Assembly: GCA_028285345.1 (NCBI GenBank)
Contig: JANQPT010000044.1
Location: 1 to 64,000, forward strand
Direction of reading: 5' to 3'
DNA: 64,000 nucleotides
DNA from: Planctomycetales bacterium
GTDB taxonomy: Bacteria > Planctomycetota > Planctomycetia > Planctomycetales > Planctomycetaceae
Shown: positions 54,776 through 63,592 of the stretch, one piece after another
How positions within the stretch are numbered: the stretch's first letter is position 1
Layout: every line of letters begins with the position of its first letter
Program-made: the position numbers and the translations under genes
Notes under the pieces: model-generated
Databases searched by the model: none
Told to the model about the DNA's origin: nothing
What the model saw: only the letters and a program-made list of their open reading frames with translations

Positions 54776-54868
54776 TTTGAATTCGATCACTTGACAACAA
54801 TGTCTTGAACCGGAGCGGTAGTTTCGTTGGGTGCGTCAAGGCGCATCTTACGACTTGATTGGTGGGAA

Positions 54869-56263
54869 TCAATCGCGCTTCTTCGAGCGCCGTTTCTTGC
54901 GATTGCGCTCCGACCTTTCCGCCGCTCGATTGATTGACTCGACGGTAACGACTGCCGGCTTAGGGTTGTCGACGGTCAGTGGTTGCTGGTCGCCGTAGAC
55001 CGCTTGTTGGTTGCGCAGCAGTTCGAGCATGTGTTGGGTTTGCTGCGAATTTTCCTCGGCCAAGTTTCGCAACTCCTGCGGATCGGTTTTGAGGTTGAAG
55101 AGTTGTGTGACGTCGACTTGTGGGTAGCGGATCAGTTTCCAGTCGCCTTCGCGGACGGCGCGCATCACGTTGCGATACGCGAGGAAAACTTCGTCGCGGA
55201 CGAAGTCCGATTTGCCGGCGATGATGGGGGCCAGGCTCTTGCCTTCGACGCTGCCGGGGATTGACACGCCTGTCAGGTCGCAGACGGTGGGGAAGATGTC
55301 GAACAGGTAGGCGAAGGCGTCGCTGCGGCCGTGGGGGATGCCGGGGCCGCTGAAGATCAGCGGGGACTCCATGCTGTGTTCGTAGAGGCTCTGTTTGCCG
55401 AACAGGCCATGGCTGCCGACCGCCAGGCCGTGGTCGGAGGAGAACACGATGATCGTGTTCTCAAACTCGCCGCGATCTTTGAGCGTTTGAATGATGCGGC
55501 CAATGTGATGGTCGATTGAGGAGATGCAGGCGTAGTAATCGTGCAGGTGCTGCTGCACGACCTCTTCGGTGCGGGGCCAGGGGGCGAGTTTCTCGTCGCG
55601 GATGACCATCTCGCCGTTGTCGAAAGGGTGATGCGGCTGGTAGTTGGCCGGCAGCGGGATTTTGTCGCGGTCGTAGAGGTCCATCCACTCTTTCGCCGCG
55701 ACACGCGGATCGTGCGGACCGGAGAATCCGATGTACATGAAGAATGGCTTGTCGCCGTTGTAGTCTTTGAGAAACTCGACCGCGTGATCAGCGGCCGTTT
55801 TGCCGTGATGGCCGGAGGTCCGTTCGGCGCGATCGTTGAGATAGCGGGTATGATGATACGCTGTGTGATAGACGCGGGCGGTGTTGCCGCGCTTCGATTC
55901 GTGATAGGTCTCGTAACCGGCCCGCCGCATCGTCTCGCCGAAAGTGCCTTGTTTTTGTTGGGGGTCGTAGCGAAACAGCGAGCGGCCGCTGTGCATCATG
56001 TGCCGGCTGGGATTGCAGACGGCGGGCATCGTCGAGCCCATGCAGTAGGCGTTGTTGAACACGAAGCCGCTGCGGGCCAGCTCATCGAGATTGGGTGTCT
56101 TGACGTGCGGATTTCCCAAGGCGGCGATCGTGTCGGCGCGTTGGTCGTCGGTGAACAGGAACAGCACGTTGGGGCGCGGTTTGTCGGCGGCATTAGAGAC
56201 AGCCGGCGGGCCGCAGAGGAGTGAGAGCAATACGCACGAGACGATCAGGCAGCGGGAAATCAT
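54869..56263 (-). CDS. Sulfatase
   Basis: A 464-residue secreted sulfatase from the ATG at 56263, with a signal peptide (CLIVSCVLLSLLCGPPAVSNA). Alkaline-phosphatase-fold motifs: NVLFLFTDDQRADTIAALGN (metal site), the formylglycine motif CNPSR at about residues 92-96 within VCNPSRHMMHSGRS, and SDHGLAVGSHGLFGKQSLYEHS. The cysteine-type motif needs a formylglycine-generating enzyme, not seen in the window. The earlier in-frame start at 56545 would add an unlikely 94 residues. Substrate probably a sulfated polysaccharide. Confidence 0.92.
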   Translation of the reverse strand: MISRCLIVSCVLLSLLCGPPAVSNAADKPRPNVLFLFTDDQRADTIAALGNPHVKTPNLDELARSGFVFNNAYCMGSTMPAVCNPSRHMMHSGRSLFRYDPQQKQGTFGETMRRAGYETYHESKRGNTARVYHTAYHHTRYLNDRAERTSGHHGKTAADHAVEFLKDYNGDKPFFMYIGFSGPHDPRVAAKEWMDLYDRDKIPLPANYQPHHPFDNGEMVIRDEKLAPWPRTEEVVQQHLHDYYACISSIDHHIGRIIQTLKDRGEFENTIIVFSSDHGLAVGSHGLFGKQSLYEHSMESPLIFSGPGIPHGRSDAFAYLFDIFPTVCDLTGVSIPGSVEGKSLAPIIAGKSDFVRDEVFLAYRNVMRAVREGDWKLIRYPQVDVTQLFNLKTDPQELRNLAEENSQQTQHMLELLRNQQAVYGDQQPLTVDNPKPAVVTVESINRAAERSERNRKKRRSKKRD

Positions 56264-56524
56264 GTTTGATGTGTCCTCGATTCGCATGGCACTGAGAAAC
56301 GACATACGGCAATTGGCAATTGTAGCCAACCTCGGCGGACGTGAGTATCGGAGGCTGGATTTCGCGGGCTGACCCGGGGCTGCGCGTGAATTCAGTTTGT
56401 GAAAATTCAAGCTGGAGTGATACACTGAGTTCCTGTCGGTCTGCCAGACGGTAGAGTGGCTGCGATAACTTAAGCACTCGCCAGCAAAATCCATAAGCCT
56501 CAGTTTGACCAATGAGGATTCGCT

Positions 56525-56953
56525 GTGCTTTTTGCCGTCCCACAATTCTCAGCCATGTTTTTCCTCGCCATCGATCCCAAGCAAGCCGTCATTTGGGGGA
56601 TCGTCGCCTTGATGGCATTGTTGTGGATCGTTTTCTTGTTCATCGCAGTGAGATACTTCAACTGGTGGCTGCGGGCGATGATGGCGGGAGCGAATATTCC
56701 CCTAATCGCCCTGATTGGGATGAAGTTGCGGCGATCACCGGTCGACCAAATTGTCCGGTTGAGAATCATGGCGGTGCAAGCGGGCCTTGCCGTTTCGACG
56801 CGGCAAATCGAATCAGCGCTGTTGCAAGGAGCCGATGCCGAGCGTGCGGTGTTGGCGATGATGCGTGCGCGCGACCTTGGCAAGGAAATGACCTGGGACG
56901 AAGTGCTCGCCGCTGACACGAACGAGCGGTTGCAAGAGAAGCTGAACGAATAG
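56525..56953 (+). CDS. FloA (flotillin-like) N-terminal-domain protein
   Basis: A 142-residue membrane protein that parallels the N-terminus of the flotillin-like protein FloA: a helix (VIWGIVALMALLWIVFLFIAV) followed by AMMAGANIPLIALIGMKLRRSPVDQIV and a helical segment QAGLAVSTRQIESALLQGADAERAVLAMMRA. FloA proteins are normally about 330 residues; the SPFH-like core is missing here and the frame ends properly at TAA-like stop after LQEKLNE. GTG 56525 follows TGAGGA; ATG 56555 is an alternative. It may be a stand-alone membrane-anchor module. Confidence 0.65.
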   Translation: MLFAVPQFSAMFFLAIDPKQAVIWGIVALMALLWIVFLFIAVRYFNWWLRAMMAGANIPLIALIGMKLRRSPVDQIVRLRIMAVQAGLAVSTRQIESALLQGADAERAVLAMMRARDLGKEMTWDEVLAADTNERLQEKLNE

Positions 56954-57050
56954 CTGCTCATCGACGAGGGCGGGGCTCATTGGTTGTTATTGCTAATGTT
57001 GCACGTGATGTTTGAACCACGGAGGACACGGAGAAGATAAAGTCGTTTCT

Positions 57051-57200
57051 GGTTCCCAAACTCCAGTTTGGGAACCGGATTCCTCGAAGCTCCGCTTCGC
57101 GAGTAACAAATATCATGCTGCAATTGACCAGCGGCCTTCGTGTTGGTGGCGAAGCAGAGCTTCGCGAAGATGCGTTCCCAAGCCGGAGCTTGGGAACGAG
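57051..57200. repeat. 150-bp composite palindromic repeat, copy 3
   Basis: Same order as copy 1: TTCCCAAACTCCAGTTTGGG, CGAAGCTCCGCTTCG, CGAAGCAGAGCTTCG, TTCCCAAGCCGGAGCTTGGG. Preceded by a CCACGGAGGACACGGAG word at about 57016. The 430-base spacer holds no gene; a GAATTTCG/CGAAATTC-type word follows near 57240-57275. Confidence 0.8.
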
Positions 57201-57388
57201 TCAAAATTCCAAAATGTTTTGGTCATTAGGAAATTCGTATTTTGAATTTGTTTAGGATTTCGAATTTCGTGCTTCGGATTTTTTCATCCGCGACGGGGCT
57301 GGTGTCTTCCGGTGGTAGGAATCGTTGATTATAACGGATTCGATTTGACTGCCGGCGTTACAGCGAATTGATTGAGGAGCGAATGCGC

Positions 57389-58294
57389 GTGTGCGGAATC
57401 GTGGGACTACTGGCCAAGAGCGAGGCGATCTCTGAGCGGTTGGGCGAATTAGCGACACCGATGCTGGTCTGTATGGGGACGCGTGGCCCGGATTCGGCCG
57501 GCTTGGCGTTTTTTCATCAACCGCCGACCGGCGCCGTTTGGCGTTACGTGCTGTATGCGCCGGACCGGCACTATGATTGGACTGCGGTGAGCGCTCAATT
57601 TGAGCAAGAGATCGGCCAATCTGCCCAGTTGGATGAGTGCGAAAATCATGCGGTGGTGACTTCCGCGATTGCTCCGGGCGAGATGCGGGAGTGGTTGAAG
57701 AGTGCGCATGCCGAGTTGCACCTGCTGTCGGCCGGCCGATCGATTGAGCTGTACAAGGATCAGGGGCATCCGGGCGAAATCTCGGAGCGGTTTGCGTTTG
57801 CCACAATGACCGGGACGCACGCGGTGGGGCATACGCGGATGGCGACCGAATCGGCCGTGTCGCCGGCGCATGCGCATCCGTTTACGGCGGGAGAGGACTT
57901 CTGCCTCGTGCACAACGGCTCGCTGTCGAATCCGTACAGCGTGCGCCGCAAGTTGGAACGGCTGGGCATCGCGTTTGAGACCGACAACGACACCGAGGCG
58001 GGCTGCCGCTATTTGGAATGGCGGATGCGTGAAGGGGATACGCTCGAAGCTGCTCTTGAGAATTCGTTTGCCGAGTTGGACGGCTTCTTCACGTTCTTGA
58101 TGGCGACCGATCGCAAGATGGTGTTGGTCCGCGACGCGTTTGCCTGCAAACCGGCGGTGGTGGCGGAGACGGATGAGTATGTCGCGGTCTCGTCGGAGTT
58201 CCGCTCGCTGGCGCATCTTCCCGACGTGAAGTCGGCCCACGTTTACGAACCGGTTCCGGAACGCATTTATTCATGGGACGTACAGAGCAACTAG
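57389..58294 (+). CDS. mgsA: Class II glutamine amidotransferase, N-methylglutamate synthase A-like
   Basis: A 301-residue protein with an N-terminal-nucleophile amidotransferase domain: CGIVGLLAKS at the start, TRGPDSAGLAF near 40, VGHTRMATESAVSPAHAHPF near 155 and LVHNGSLSN near 180. The GTG at 57389 places the catalytic cysteine at position 2, as the family requires, and lies nine bases after GAGGAG; the ATG at 57383 would leave it internal. It probably supplies ammonia from glutamine to the FMN subunit. It overlaps the next gene by 22 bases. Confidence 0.85.
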   Translation: MCGIVGLLAKSEAISERLGELATPMLVCMGTRGPDSAGLAFFHQPPTGAVWRYVLYAPDRHYDWTAVSAQFEQEIGQSAQLDECENHAVVTSAIAPGEMREWLKSAHAELHLLSAGRSIELYKDQGHPGEISERFAFATMTGTHAVGHTRMATESAVSPAHAHPFTAGEDFCLVHNGSLSNPYSVRRKLERLGIAFETDNDTEAGCRYLEWRMREGDTLEAALENSFAELDGFFTFLMATDRKMVLVRDAFACKPAVVAETDEYVAVSSEFRSLAHLPDVKSAHVYEPVPERIYSWDVQSN

Positions 58295-58962
58295 ACCTCT
58301 CGAAAATCAGCGTCCGCGAGGCGAATCAGTTTCTGCACGGCTTGCAGAACGGTGAGGTTGCGTGCGTCGAGATTCTGCAACCAGACGGCCTGCACAGCAT
58401 CGCCGCGGGACTGGACTGCGAAGTAGCGGTCGAGATTCGGGGGCATGCGGGGTATTTCATTGCCGGGATGAACAAACGGGCCACCGTGACGGTGCATGGC
58501 AACGTCGGTTGGAGCGTGGCGGAAAACATCATGTCGGGCGAGGTGCGGGTGAAGGGACATGCCTCCGAATCGGCAGGGGCTTCGGGGCACGGCGGCTTGC
58601 TGGTGATCGAAGGGGACGCGTCATCGCGGTGCGGGATCTCGCTGAAAGGGGGCGAGATCGTCGTGGGGGGCAGCGTGGGGCATTTTTCAGCATTCATGGC
58701 GCAGGCGGGGACGCTGGTCGTTTGCGGCGATGCGGGACCGAATCTGGGCGATTCGCTTTACGAAGCGACCATCTATGTACGGGGGGCAATTCACAGCTTG
58801 GGCGCCGATGCACTGGAGGAAGAAATGACGGCCGACGACCACGCCGAAGTCGCACGGCTGCTGGCGGCCGCCGGGATCGACTATGACGCGCGGGAGTTCA
58901 AACGCGTGGCCTCGGCGCGGAGCCTCTACCACTGGAACGCCGACGCGGATCAGGAGTATTAG
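58273..58962 (+). CDS. mgsB: GXGXG-motif protein, N-methylglutamate synthase B-like
   Basis: A 229-residue right-handed helical-repeat protein like the C-terminal domain of glutamate synthase and GlxC. Repeats such as VEIRGHAGYFIAGMNKRATVTVHGNVGWSVAENI, GEVRVKGHASESAGASGHGG and GEIVVGGSVGHFSAFMAQAG show the spaced glycine pattern. It overlaps mgsA by 22 bases and is followed two bases later by the FMN subunit. It should be the structural subunit that links the amidotransferase to the synthase. Confidence 0.85.
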   Translation: MGRTEQLDLSKISVREANQFLHGLQNGEVACVEILQPDGLHSIAAGLDCEVAVEIRGHAGYFIAGMNKRATVTVHGNVGWSVAENIMSGEVRVKGHASESAGASGHGGLLVIEGDASSRCGISLKGGEIVVGGSVGHFSAFMAQAGTLVVCGDAGPNLGDSLYEATIYVRGAIHSLGADALEEEMTADDHAEVARLLAAAGIDYDAREFKRVASARSLYHWNADADQEY

Positions 58963-58964
58963 CA

Positions 58965-60305
58965 GTGTCCCATCCGATTGACCGCGAGGAGAGCGCCGGT
59001 TATGACCGCCATGTTCTGTCGTATATCCGCCATGCGGCGGCGAGCGGGCTGTATGACATCCGCGGGATGGGTGCCAAGCGGGCGGTGCCGTCGTTCGACG
59101 ATCTGGTGTTCTTGACGGCGTCGGCGTCGCGATATCCGTTAGAAGGTTATCGCGAACGGTGCGAATCGAAGACCGTGTTGGGAACGCGCGTTGCGAAACA
59201 GCCGATCGAACTGGACATTCCCATCACAATTGCGGGAATGAGTTTCGGATCGCTTTCGGCCAATGTGAAAGAAGCGCTGGGCCGCGCGGCGACGGAGGTG
59301 GGGACCTCGACGACGACCGGCGACGGCGGAATGACGCCCGAGGAACGGGAGTCGTCCAAGACGCTTGTCTATCAATGTCTGCCGTCGCGTTACGGGTTCA
59401 ATCCGGACGATCTGCGCAAAGCGGACGCGATCGAAATGGTGATCGGCCAAGGGGCGAAGCCGGGCGGAGGCGGGATGTTGCTCGGGCAGAAGATCAACGC
59501 CCGGGTCGCGGAAATGCGAACGCTGCCCGAGGGCATCGATCAACGCTCCGCCTGCCGGCATCCCGATTGGACCGGTCCGGACGATTTGCGGATCAAGATC
59601 GAAGAGTTGCGGGAGATCACCGATTGGCGGGTGCCGATCTATGTGAAGATGGGCGCGACCCGCGTGCGCGAGGATGTGAAATTAGCCGTCAAAGCGGGTG
59701 CGGACGTCGTTGTGATCGACGGCATGCAGGGCGGGACGGCGGCGACGCAGCAGGTGTTCATCGAACATGCGGGGATTCCCACGCTGGCAGCGCTGCCGTT
59801 GGCGGTGCAGGCTCTGGAAGAGATGAACGTGCTGGGCGAGGTGCAGTTGATCATCTCGGGCGGGATTCGCACGGGTGCCGACGTGGCGAAGGCACTTGCT
59901 TTGGGCGCCGATGCGGTCGCGCTGGGGCAGGCGGTGCTGATCGCGCTGGGCTGCAATCATGACACGTACCAGCTACATGGCGAAGAAATTGACGCGGTGG
60001 AAGATTACATGCGTTTGGGGACTGCCGCCGGTTATTGCCATCATTGCCACACCGGAATGTGCCCAGTCGGCATCACGACACAGGATGCGGAATTGGAGCG
60101 GCGGCTCACTCCGGAGGTCGGTGCCAAGCGGTTGCGAAACTATCTGCAAGTTCTCAACATGGAACTCACCACGCTGGCCCGGGCGTGCGGGAAATCAAAC
60201 GTGCATCATTTGGAGCGGGAGGATTTGGTGGCGCTGACAATCGAAGCGGCGGCGATGGCCAAAGTTCCGTTGGCGGGGACGGATTGGATTCCCGGACAAA
60301 CATAA
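58965..60305 (+). CDS. mgsC: FMN-binding glutamate-synthase-like subunit, N-methylglutamate synthase C-like
   Basis: A 446-residue protein with a glutamate-synthase-type FMN barrel: YVKMGATRVREDVKLAVKAG, DVVVIDGMQGGTAATQQVFIEHAGIPTLAALP and LIISGGIRTGADVAKALALGADAVALGQAV. An iron-sulfur motif CHHCHTGMCPVGI near residue 358 matches the 3Fe-4S site of glutamate synthase. It would make N-methylglutamate from glutamate and methylamine using ammonia or amine delivered by the A subunit. A degenerate echo of its last codons lies downstream at 60330-60380. Confidence 0.87.
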   Translation: MSHPIDREESAGYDRHVLSYIRHAAASGLYDIRGMGAKRAVPSFDDLVFLTASASRYPLEGYRERCESKTVLGTRVAKQPIELDIPITIAGMSFGSLSANVKEALGRAATEVGTSTTTGDGGMTPEERESSKTLVYQCLPSRYGFNPDDLRKADAIEMVIGQGAKPGGGGMLLGQKINARVAEMRTLPEGIDQRSACRHPDWTGPDDLRIKIEELREITDWRVPIYVKMGATRVREDVKLAVKAGADVVVIDGMQGGTAATQQVFIEHAGIPTLAALPLAVQALEEMNVLGEVQLIISGGIRTGADVAKALALGADAVALGQAVLIALGCNHDTYQLHGEEIDAVEDYMRLGTAAGYCHHCHTGMCPVGITTQDAELERRLTPEVGAKRLRNYLQVLNMELTTLARACGKSNVHHLEREDLVALTIEAAAMAKVPLAGTDWIPGQT

Positions 60306-60329
60306 AGGGAGTTCGTGGTTGGCCCGGCC

Positions 60330-60380
60330 GAGATGGTCAGGCCACCCGCAGGAACGAATTGGATCCGAGGTCAAACATAA
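60330..60380 (+). other. In-frame echo of the mgsC C-terminus
   Basis: After the mgsC stop at 60305 the same strand carries a 17-codon block ending in TAA: translation EMVRPPAGTNWIRGQT, compared with AMAKVPLAGTDWIPGQT at the end of mgsC. Most nucleotide differences in the matching part fall at third codon positions, so the copy diverged as coding sequence. No upstream reading frame joins it. Confidence 0.65.
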
Positions 60381-60382
60381 AC

Positions 60383-60496
60383 CCAAGCCGACGGCTTTGC
60401 CGTCGTGATCGACGTGAACAAATTGAGAAGCGAACCGTGGCATGAGAGCGGTCACGCGGGGCATCGTGTAGTGCGACGGCGGAGCCGTCGGCTTGG
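60383..60496. repeat. 115-bp inverted-end element, copy 2
   Basis: Left end CCAAGCCGACGGCTTTGCCG followed by TCGTGATCGAC, right end GGCGGAGCCGTCGGCTTGG. Same ends, length and left flank as 34008-34122; the central parts differ. It lies in the spacer between mgsC and the glutamine-synthetase-like gene. Confidence 0.8.
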
Positions 60497-60567
60497 TGAT
60501 TCGGAGCACCATCGTCCTTGATGCGACAAATCCGCGAGGCGGCTAATCGACACCGGGAGCAACCAAA

Positions 60568-61926
60568 ATGGCTGAGCGAGAATCAGTACAGGCGAAGATG
60601 CAGGAAGACGGGATCGAGTTCATCCTGGCGCAGTTCGTCGATATTCACGGCGCCGCCAAGGTGAAGATGGTCCCCGTTGAGTGCTTCGAAGACGCGATCG
60701 ACGTCGGCGCGGGATTCGCCGGCGCCGCAGTCTGGGGTGTGGGACAGGGACCGCACTCGCACGACATGCTGGCCCGAATCGATTTGCGAAGTTACACGCC
60801 GTTGCCCTGGCTGCCCAACACTGCGCGGTTTGCCGCCGATTTGTTTGTCGATGAGGAATCGTATCCGTACTGCGCCCGGACGAACCTGAAAAGAGTGTTG
60901 GCGGCCGCTGAGGAAAAAGGTTTTCAGTTCAACGTCGGCATGGAGCCGGAGCATTTTCTGGTCTCCCGCCGGGAAGACGGCTCGATTGTGCCCTGGGATC
61001 CGGACAACGTCGATTCGCTGGCCAAACCGTGCTACGACTTTCGCTCGATGGCGCCGGCGATGGCATATTTACAGGAATTGACGAGTTCGTTGAATCAGCT
61101 AGGCTGGGGCGTCTATCAAACCGACCACGAGGACGCCAACGGGCAATTCGAGGTCAATTTCGACTACCAGGATGCGCTGACGACCGCCGACCGGATTACG
61201 TTTTTCAAAATGGCGACGTCGCAGGTTGCAAAAAAGTTCGGCGCGATCGCCACGCACATGCCCAAGCCGTTCAGCGACCGCACCGGCAGCGGTTTGCACG
61301 TCCACTTTCATCTGGCAGAGACAATCAGCGGGCAGGGTTTGTTTGAAGACCAGAATGACCCGCGCGGCTTGGGTTGTTCGGAGATGGGATACCACTTCAT
61401 CGGCGGCGTGCTCAAGCATGCCCGCGCGTTGTGCGCGGTGACCAGCCCGACGGTGAATTGCTACAAACGCCTGCAACTGGGAACGGGGCTTTACTCCAGC
61501 CGCAGCGGCTTTACGTGGACGCCGGCGTTCGTGACCTACGGCGACAACAACCGCACACAAATGATCCGTACCGCCGGACCGGGGCATTTTGAAGACCGCA
61601 CCGTTTCGTCGGGGTGCAATCCGTATCTAGCGCTGGCGGCGTATCTGGCGGCGGGGTTGGATGGGATCGAGAACAAGATCGATCCAGGCGAGCCGAACCT
61701 GGGCAACATGTATGAACGCCCGCTGCACGAAGTGTTGGAGTCGGGCACGAAAATCCTGCCGCAATCGCTGTTTGAGGCGCTCGATGAACTCCGCCGAGAT
61801 GAGGTGATCAAGTCGGCGCTGGGCGTGATCGCCGACGAGTTCATTTCGCTGAAGGCCAAAGAGTGGGAGACGTACGACCAACAGGTAACGCAGTGGGAGA
61901 TCGACGAGTATTTGACGTTTTTCTGA
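60568..61926 (+). CDS. Type III glutamine-synthetase/GmaS-like ligase
   Basis: A 452-residue GlnA-superfamily ligase. Glutamate- and ATP-site motifs: MEPEHFLVSRREDG near 128, DHEDANGQFEVNFDY near 185, PKPFSDRTGSGLHVHFHL near 233, NCYKRLQLGTGLYSS near 300 and the GYGDNNRT-like TYGDNNRTQMIR near 330. In the N-methylglutamate pathway GmaS couples methylamine to glutamate. The type III/GlnT group also includes true glutamine synthetases, so the substrate needs testing. It shares strand and spacing with the mgs genes. Confidence 0.83.
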   Translation: MAERESVQAKMQEDGIEFILAQFVDIHGAAKVKMVPVECFEDAIDVGAGFAGAAVWGVGQGPHSHDMLARIDLRSYTPLPWLPNTARFAADLFVDEESYPYCARTNLKRVLAAAEEKGFQFNVGMEPEHFLVSRREDGSIVPWDPDNVDSLAKPCYDFRSMAPAMAYLQELTSSLNQLGWGVYQTDHEDANGQFEVNFDYQDALTTADRITFFKMATSQVAKKFGAIATHMPKPFSDRTGSGLHVHFHLAETISGQGLFEDQNDPRGLGCSEMGYHFIGGVLKHARALCAVTSPTVNCYKRLQLGTGLYSSRSGFTWTPAFVTYGDNNRTQMIRTAGPGHFEDRTVSSGCNPYLALAAYLAAGLDGIENKIDPGEPNLGNMYERPLHEVLESGTKILPQSLFEALDELRRDEVIKSALGVIADEFISLKAKEWETYDQQVTQWEIDEYLTFF

Positions 61927-62080
61927 GGCTTGAGGTGTGAGGCTGTAGGCTTGAGGGTTGGCCGTTGGATGCCTGATAGCAGAAGAGCCTTCACGTTTAA
62001 ATCCCCGTCTCGACTGTATCGAACCGACGACCGCACGTTTTTCTTTTCCTCCAGCCTCTAGCCTCAAGCCTGCAGCCTCA
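61925..62080. repeat. Inverted repeat GAGGCTTGAGG / CCTCAAGCCTC-type
   Basis: Begins at the glutamine-synthetase stop codon with GAGGCTTGAGGTGTGAGG and CTGTAGGCTTGAGG, and ends with CCTCTAGCCTCAAGCCTGC and AGCCTC. Related to 17680-17758. The word ACGTTTTTCT is found at 61915-61924 and 62035-62044. Confidence 0.7.
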
Positions 62081-62083
62081 AAA

Positions 62084-63328
62084 GTGCCCCACCGCCTGCT
62101 CAAGTTCGGCTTCAAGAAACAATATCCCGAGCAGCGGATGTTTCGTTCGCCGGAGGCGTTGCGGGACGAGTATGACGTGGTGATCATCGGCGGCGGGGGG
62201 CACGGGTTGGCGGCGGCGTATTATCTGGCGGTTGATCACGGCATCACGAACGTGGCAGTGCTCGATAAAGGATACCTTGGCGGCGGCGGGACGGGGCGGA
62301 ATACGGCGATTGTGCGGTCGAATTATCTGACGCCTGAAGGGGCGCGGTTTTATCAGACCAGCGTGGAATTGTTCCAGGACTTGTCGCGCGAGTTGGATTT
62401 CAATCTGTTTTATTCGGAGCGGGGGCATTTCACGTTGGCGCATTCGCCGGCGTCGTTGAACACACAGCGCTGGCGGGCGGAGGTGAATCAGCATTTGGGG
62501 ATCGACAGCAAGGTGGTCGGTCCGGAATTCATCCAGGAGTCGGTGCCGGAACTCGACATTACCTGCGGCGGGCACCAGGCACCAATTTACGGAGCGCTGT
62601 ATCATCCGCCCGGCGCGATCGCGCGGCACGATGCGGTCGCGTGGGCCTATGCCCGCGGCGCTGACCAGCGGGGTGCGGAGATTCATCAGCAGACCGCCGT
62701 GACGGATATCGAAGTTCGCGACGGTGAAGTGGCGGGCGTGCACACCGATCGGGGATTCATCAAAACCCGCAAGGTGCTCTCCGCCGTCGCGGGCTGGACG
62801 ACGAGTTTGACGGCCATGGTCGGCTTGCGGACGCCGTTGGAGATTCACCCGCTGCAAGCGCTGGTCACTGAACCGCTCAAACCGTGGCTGAATCACATTG
62901 TCGTCTCAGCCAGTCTGCATTTGTACGTCAGCCAATCGAGCCGCGGCGAATTAGTCGCCGGTGCGTCGCTCGATCCGTACGAGTTGATCTCGATGCGATC
63001 GACGTTGGATTTCGCCGAAGGGCTGAGCGGGCACATGCTCGATCTGTTTCCCTGTCTGGGGCAGATCAACGTGATGCGTCAATGGGCGGGGCTGTGCGAC
63101 ATGACGCCCGACTTTTCGCCGATCATGGGAACGACGCCGGTCAAGGGATTTTACATCGACGCGGGCTGGGGGACGTGGGGTTTCAAAGCGACGCCGGTGA
63201 GCGGCAAGACGATGGCTTCCACAATTGCACGCGACCGGGATGATGAGTTGATCGGGGCTTTTAATTTGTCGCGGTTCGGGCGATTTGAATTAGTCGGCGA
63301 GAAAGGGGCGGCGTCGGTGGGACATTAA
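62084..63328 (+). CDS. mgdA: Sarcosine-oxidase beta-type FAD oxidoreductase (MgdA/SoxB-like)
   Basis: A 414-residue flavoprotein. The Rossmann FAD motif DVVIIGGGGHGLAAAYYLA near residue 30 and LGGGGTGRNTAIVRSNYLTPEG near 65 match the heterotetrameric sarcosine oxidase and N-methylglutamate dehydrogenase beta subunits. The likely start is the GTG at 62084; upstream sequence in frame is repeat. It should hold FAD and contribute the active site in a complex with the delta and alpha subunits that follow. The C-terminal 13 bases and stop are repeated at 63588. Confidence 0.85.
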   Translation: MPHRLLKFGFKKQYPEQRMFRSPEALRDEYDVVIIGGGGHGLAAAYYLAVDHGITNVAVLDKGYLGGGGTGRNTAIVRSNYLTPEGARFYQTSVELFQDLSRELDFNLFYSERGHFTLAHSPASLNTQRWRAEVNQHLGIDSKVVGPEFIQESVPELDITCGGHQAPIYGALYHPPGAIARHDAVAWAYARGADQRGAEIHQQTAVTDIEVRDGEVAGVHTDRGFIKTRKVLSAVAGWTTSLTAMVGLRTPLEIHPLQALVTEPLKPWLNHIVVSASLHLYVSQSSRGELVAGASLDPYELISMRSTLDFAEGLSGHMLDLFPCLGQINVMRQWAGLCDMTPDFSPIMGTTPVKGFYIDAGWGTWGFKATPVSGKTMASTIARDRDDELIGAFNLSRFGRFELVGEKGAASVGH

Positions 63329-63354
63329 TCCGTAGGTCCGGCTGTGCCGGACGA
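63316..63354. repeat. 39-bp direct repeat, first copy, spans mgdA stop
   Basis: Begins 13 bases before the end of mgdA (GGTGGGACATTAATCCG) and continues with the palindrome GTAGGTCCGGCTGTGCCGGAC. The second copy, at 63588-63626, is identical over 39 bases. Confidence 0.9.
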
Positions 63355-63431
63355 AGCCGTACTTTGGTATGAATGATCAGACTGACGGGCGGTGGAACCG
63401 ACCCTACACGACTCCGGCATGGAAACGAAGG

Positions 63432-63592
63432 GGTGGCCGCGATTGCGCAGCAATCGGGGCAGGCAGAGCCTGCAAGAGGCCGCAATTTAGGCGTCCAATC
63501 AGATTGCGGAAGCGGCAGATTCAGAACGGTGAAATTGCGGCCTTTTGTGCCTGCGGCACACCGATTGGAATCGGTGCCACCCGCGTTGGTGG
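63432..63592. repeat. 160-bp GGCCGCGATTGC element, opposite orientation
   Basis: Inverted relative to 42751-42912: begins GGTGGCCGCGATTGCGCAGC, ends GCCGATTGGAATCGG-type then GTGCCACCC. It lies between the two 39-bp direct repeats. Confidence 0.8.
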
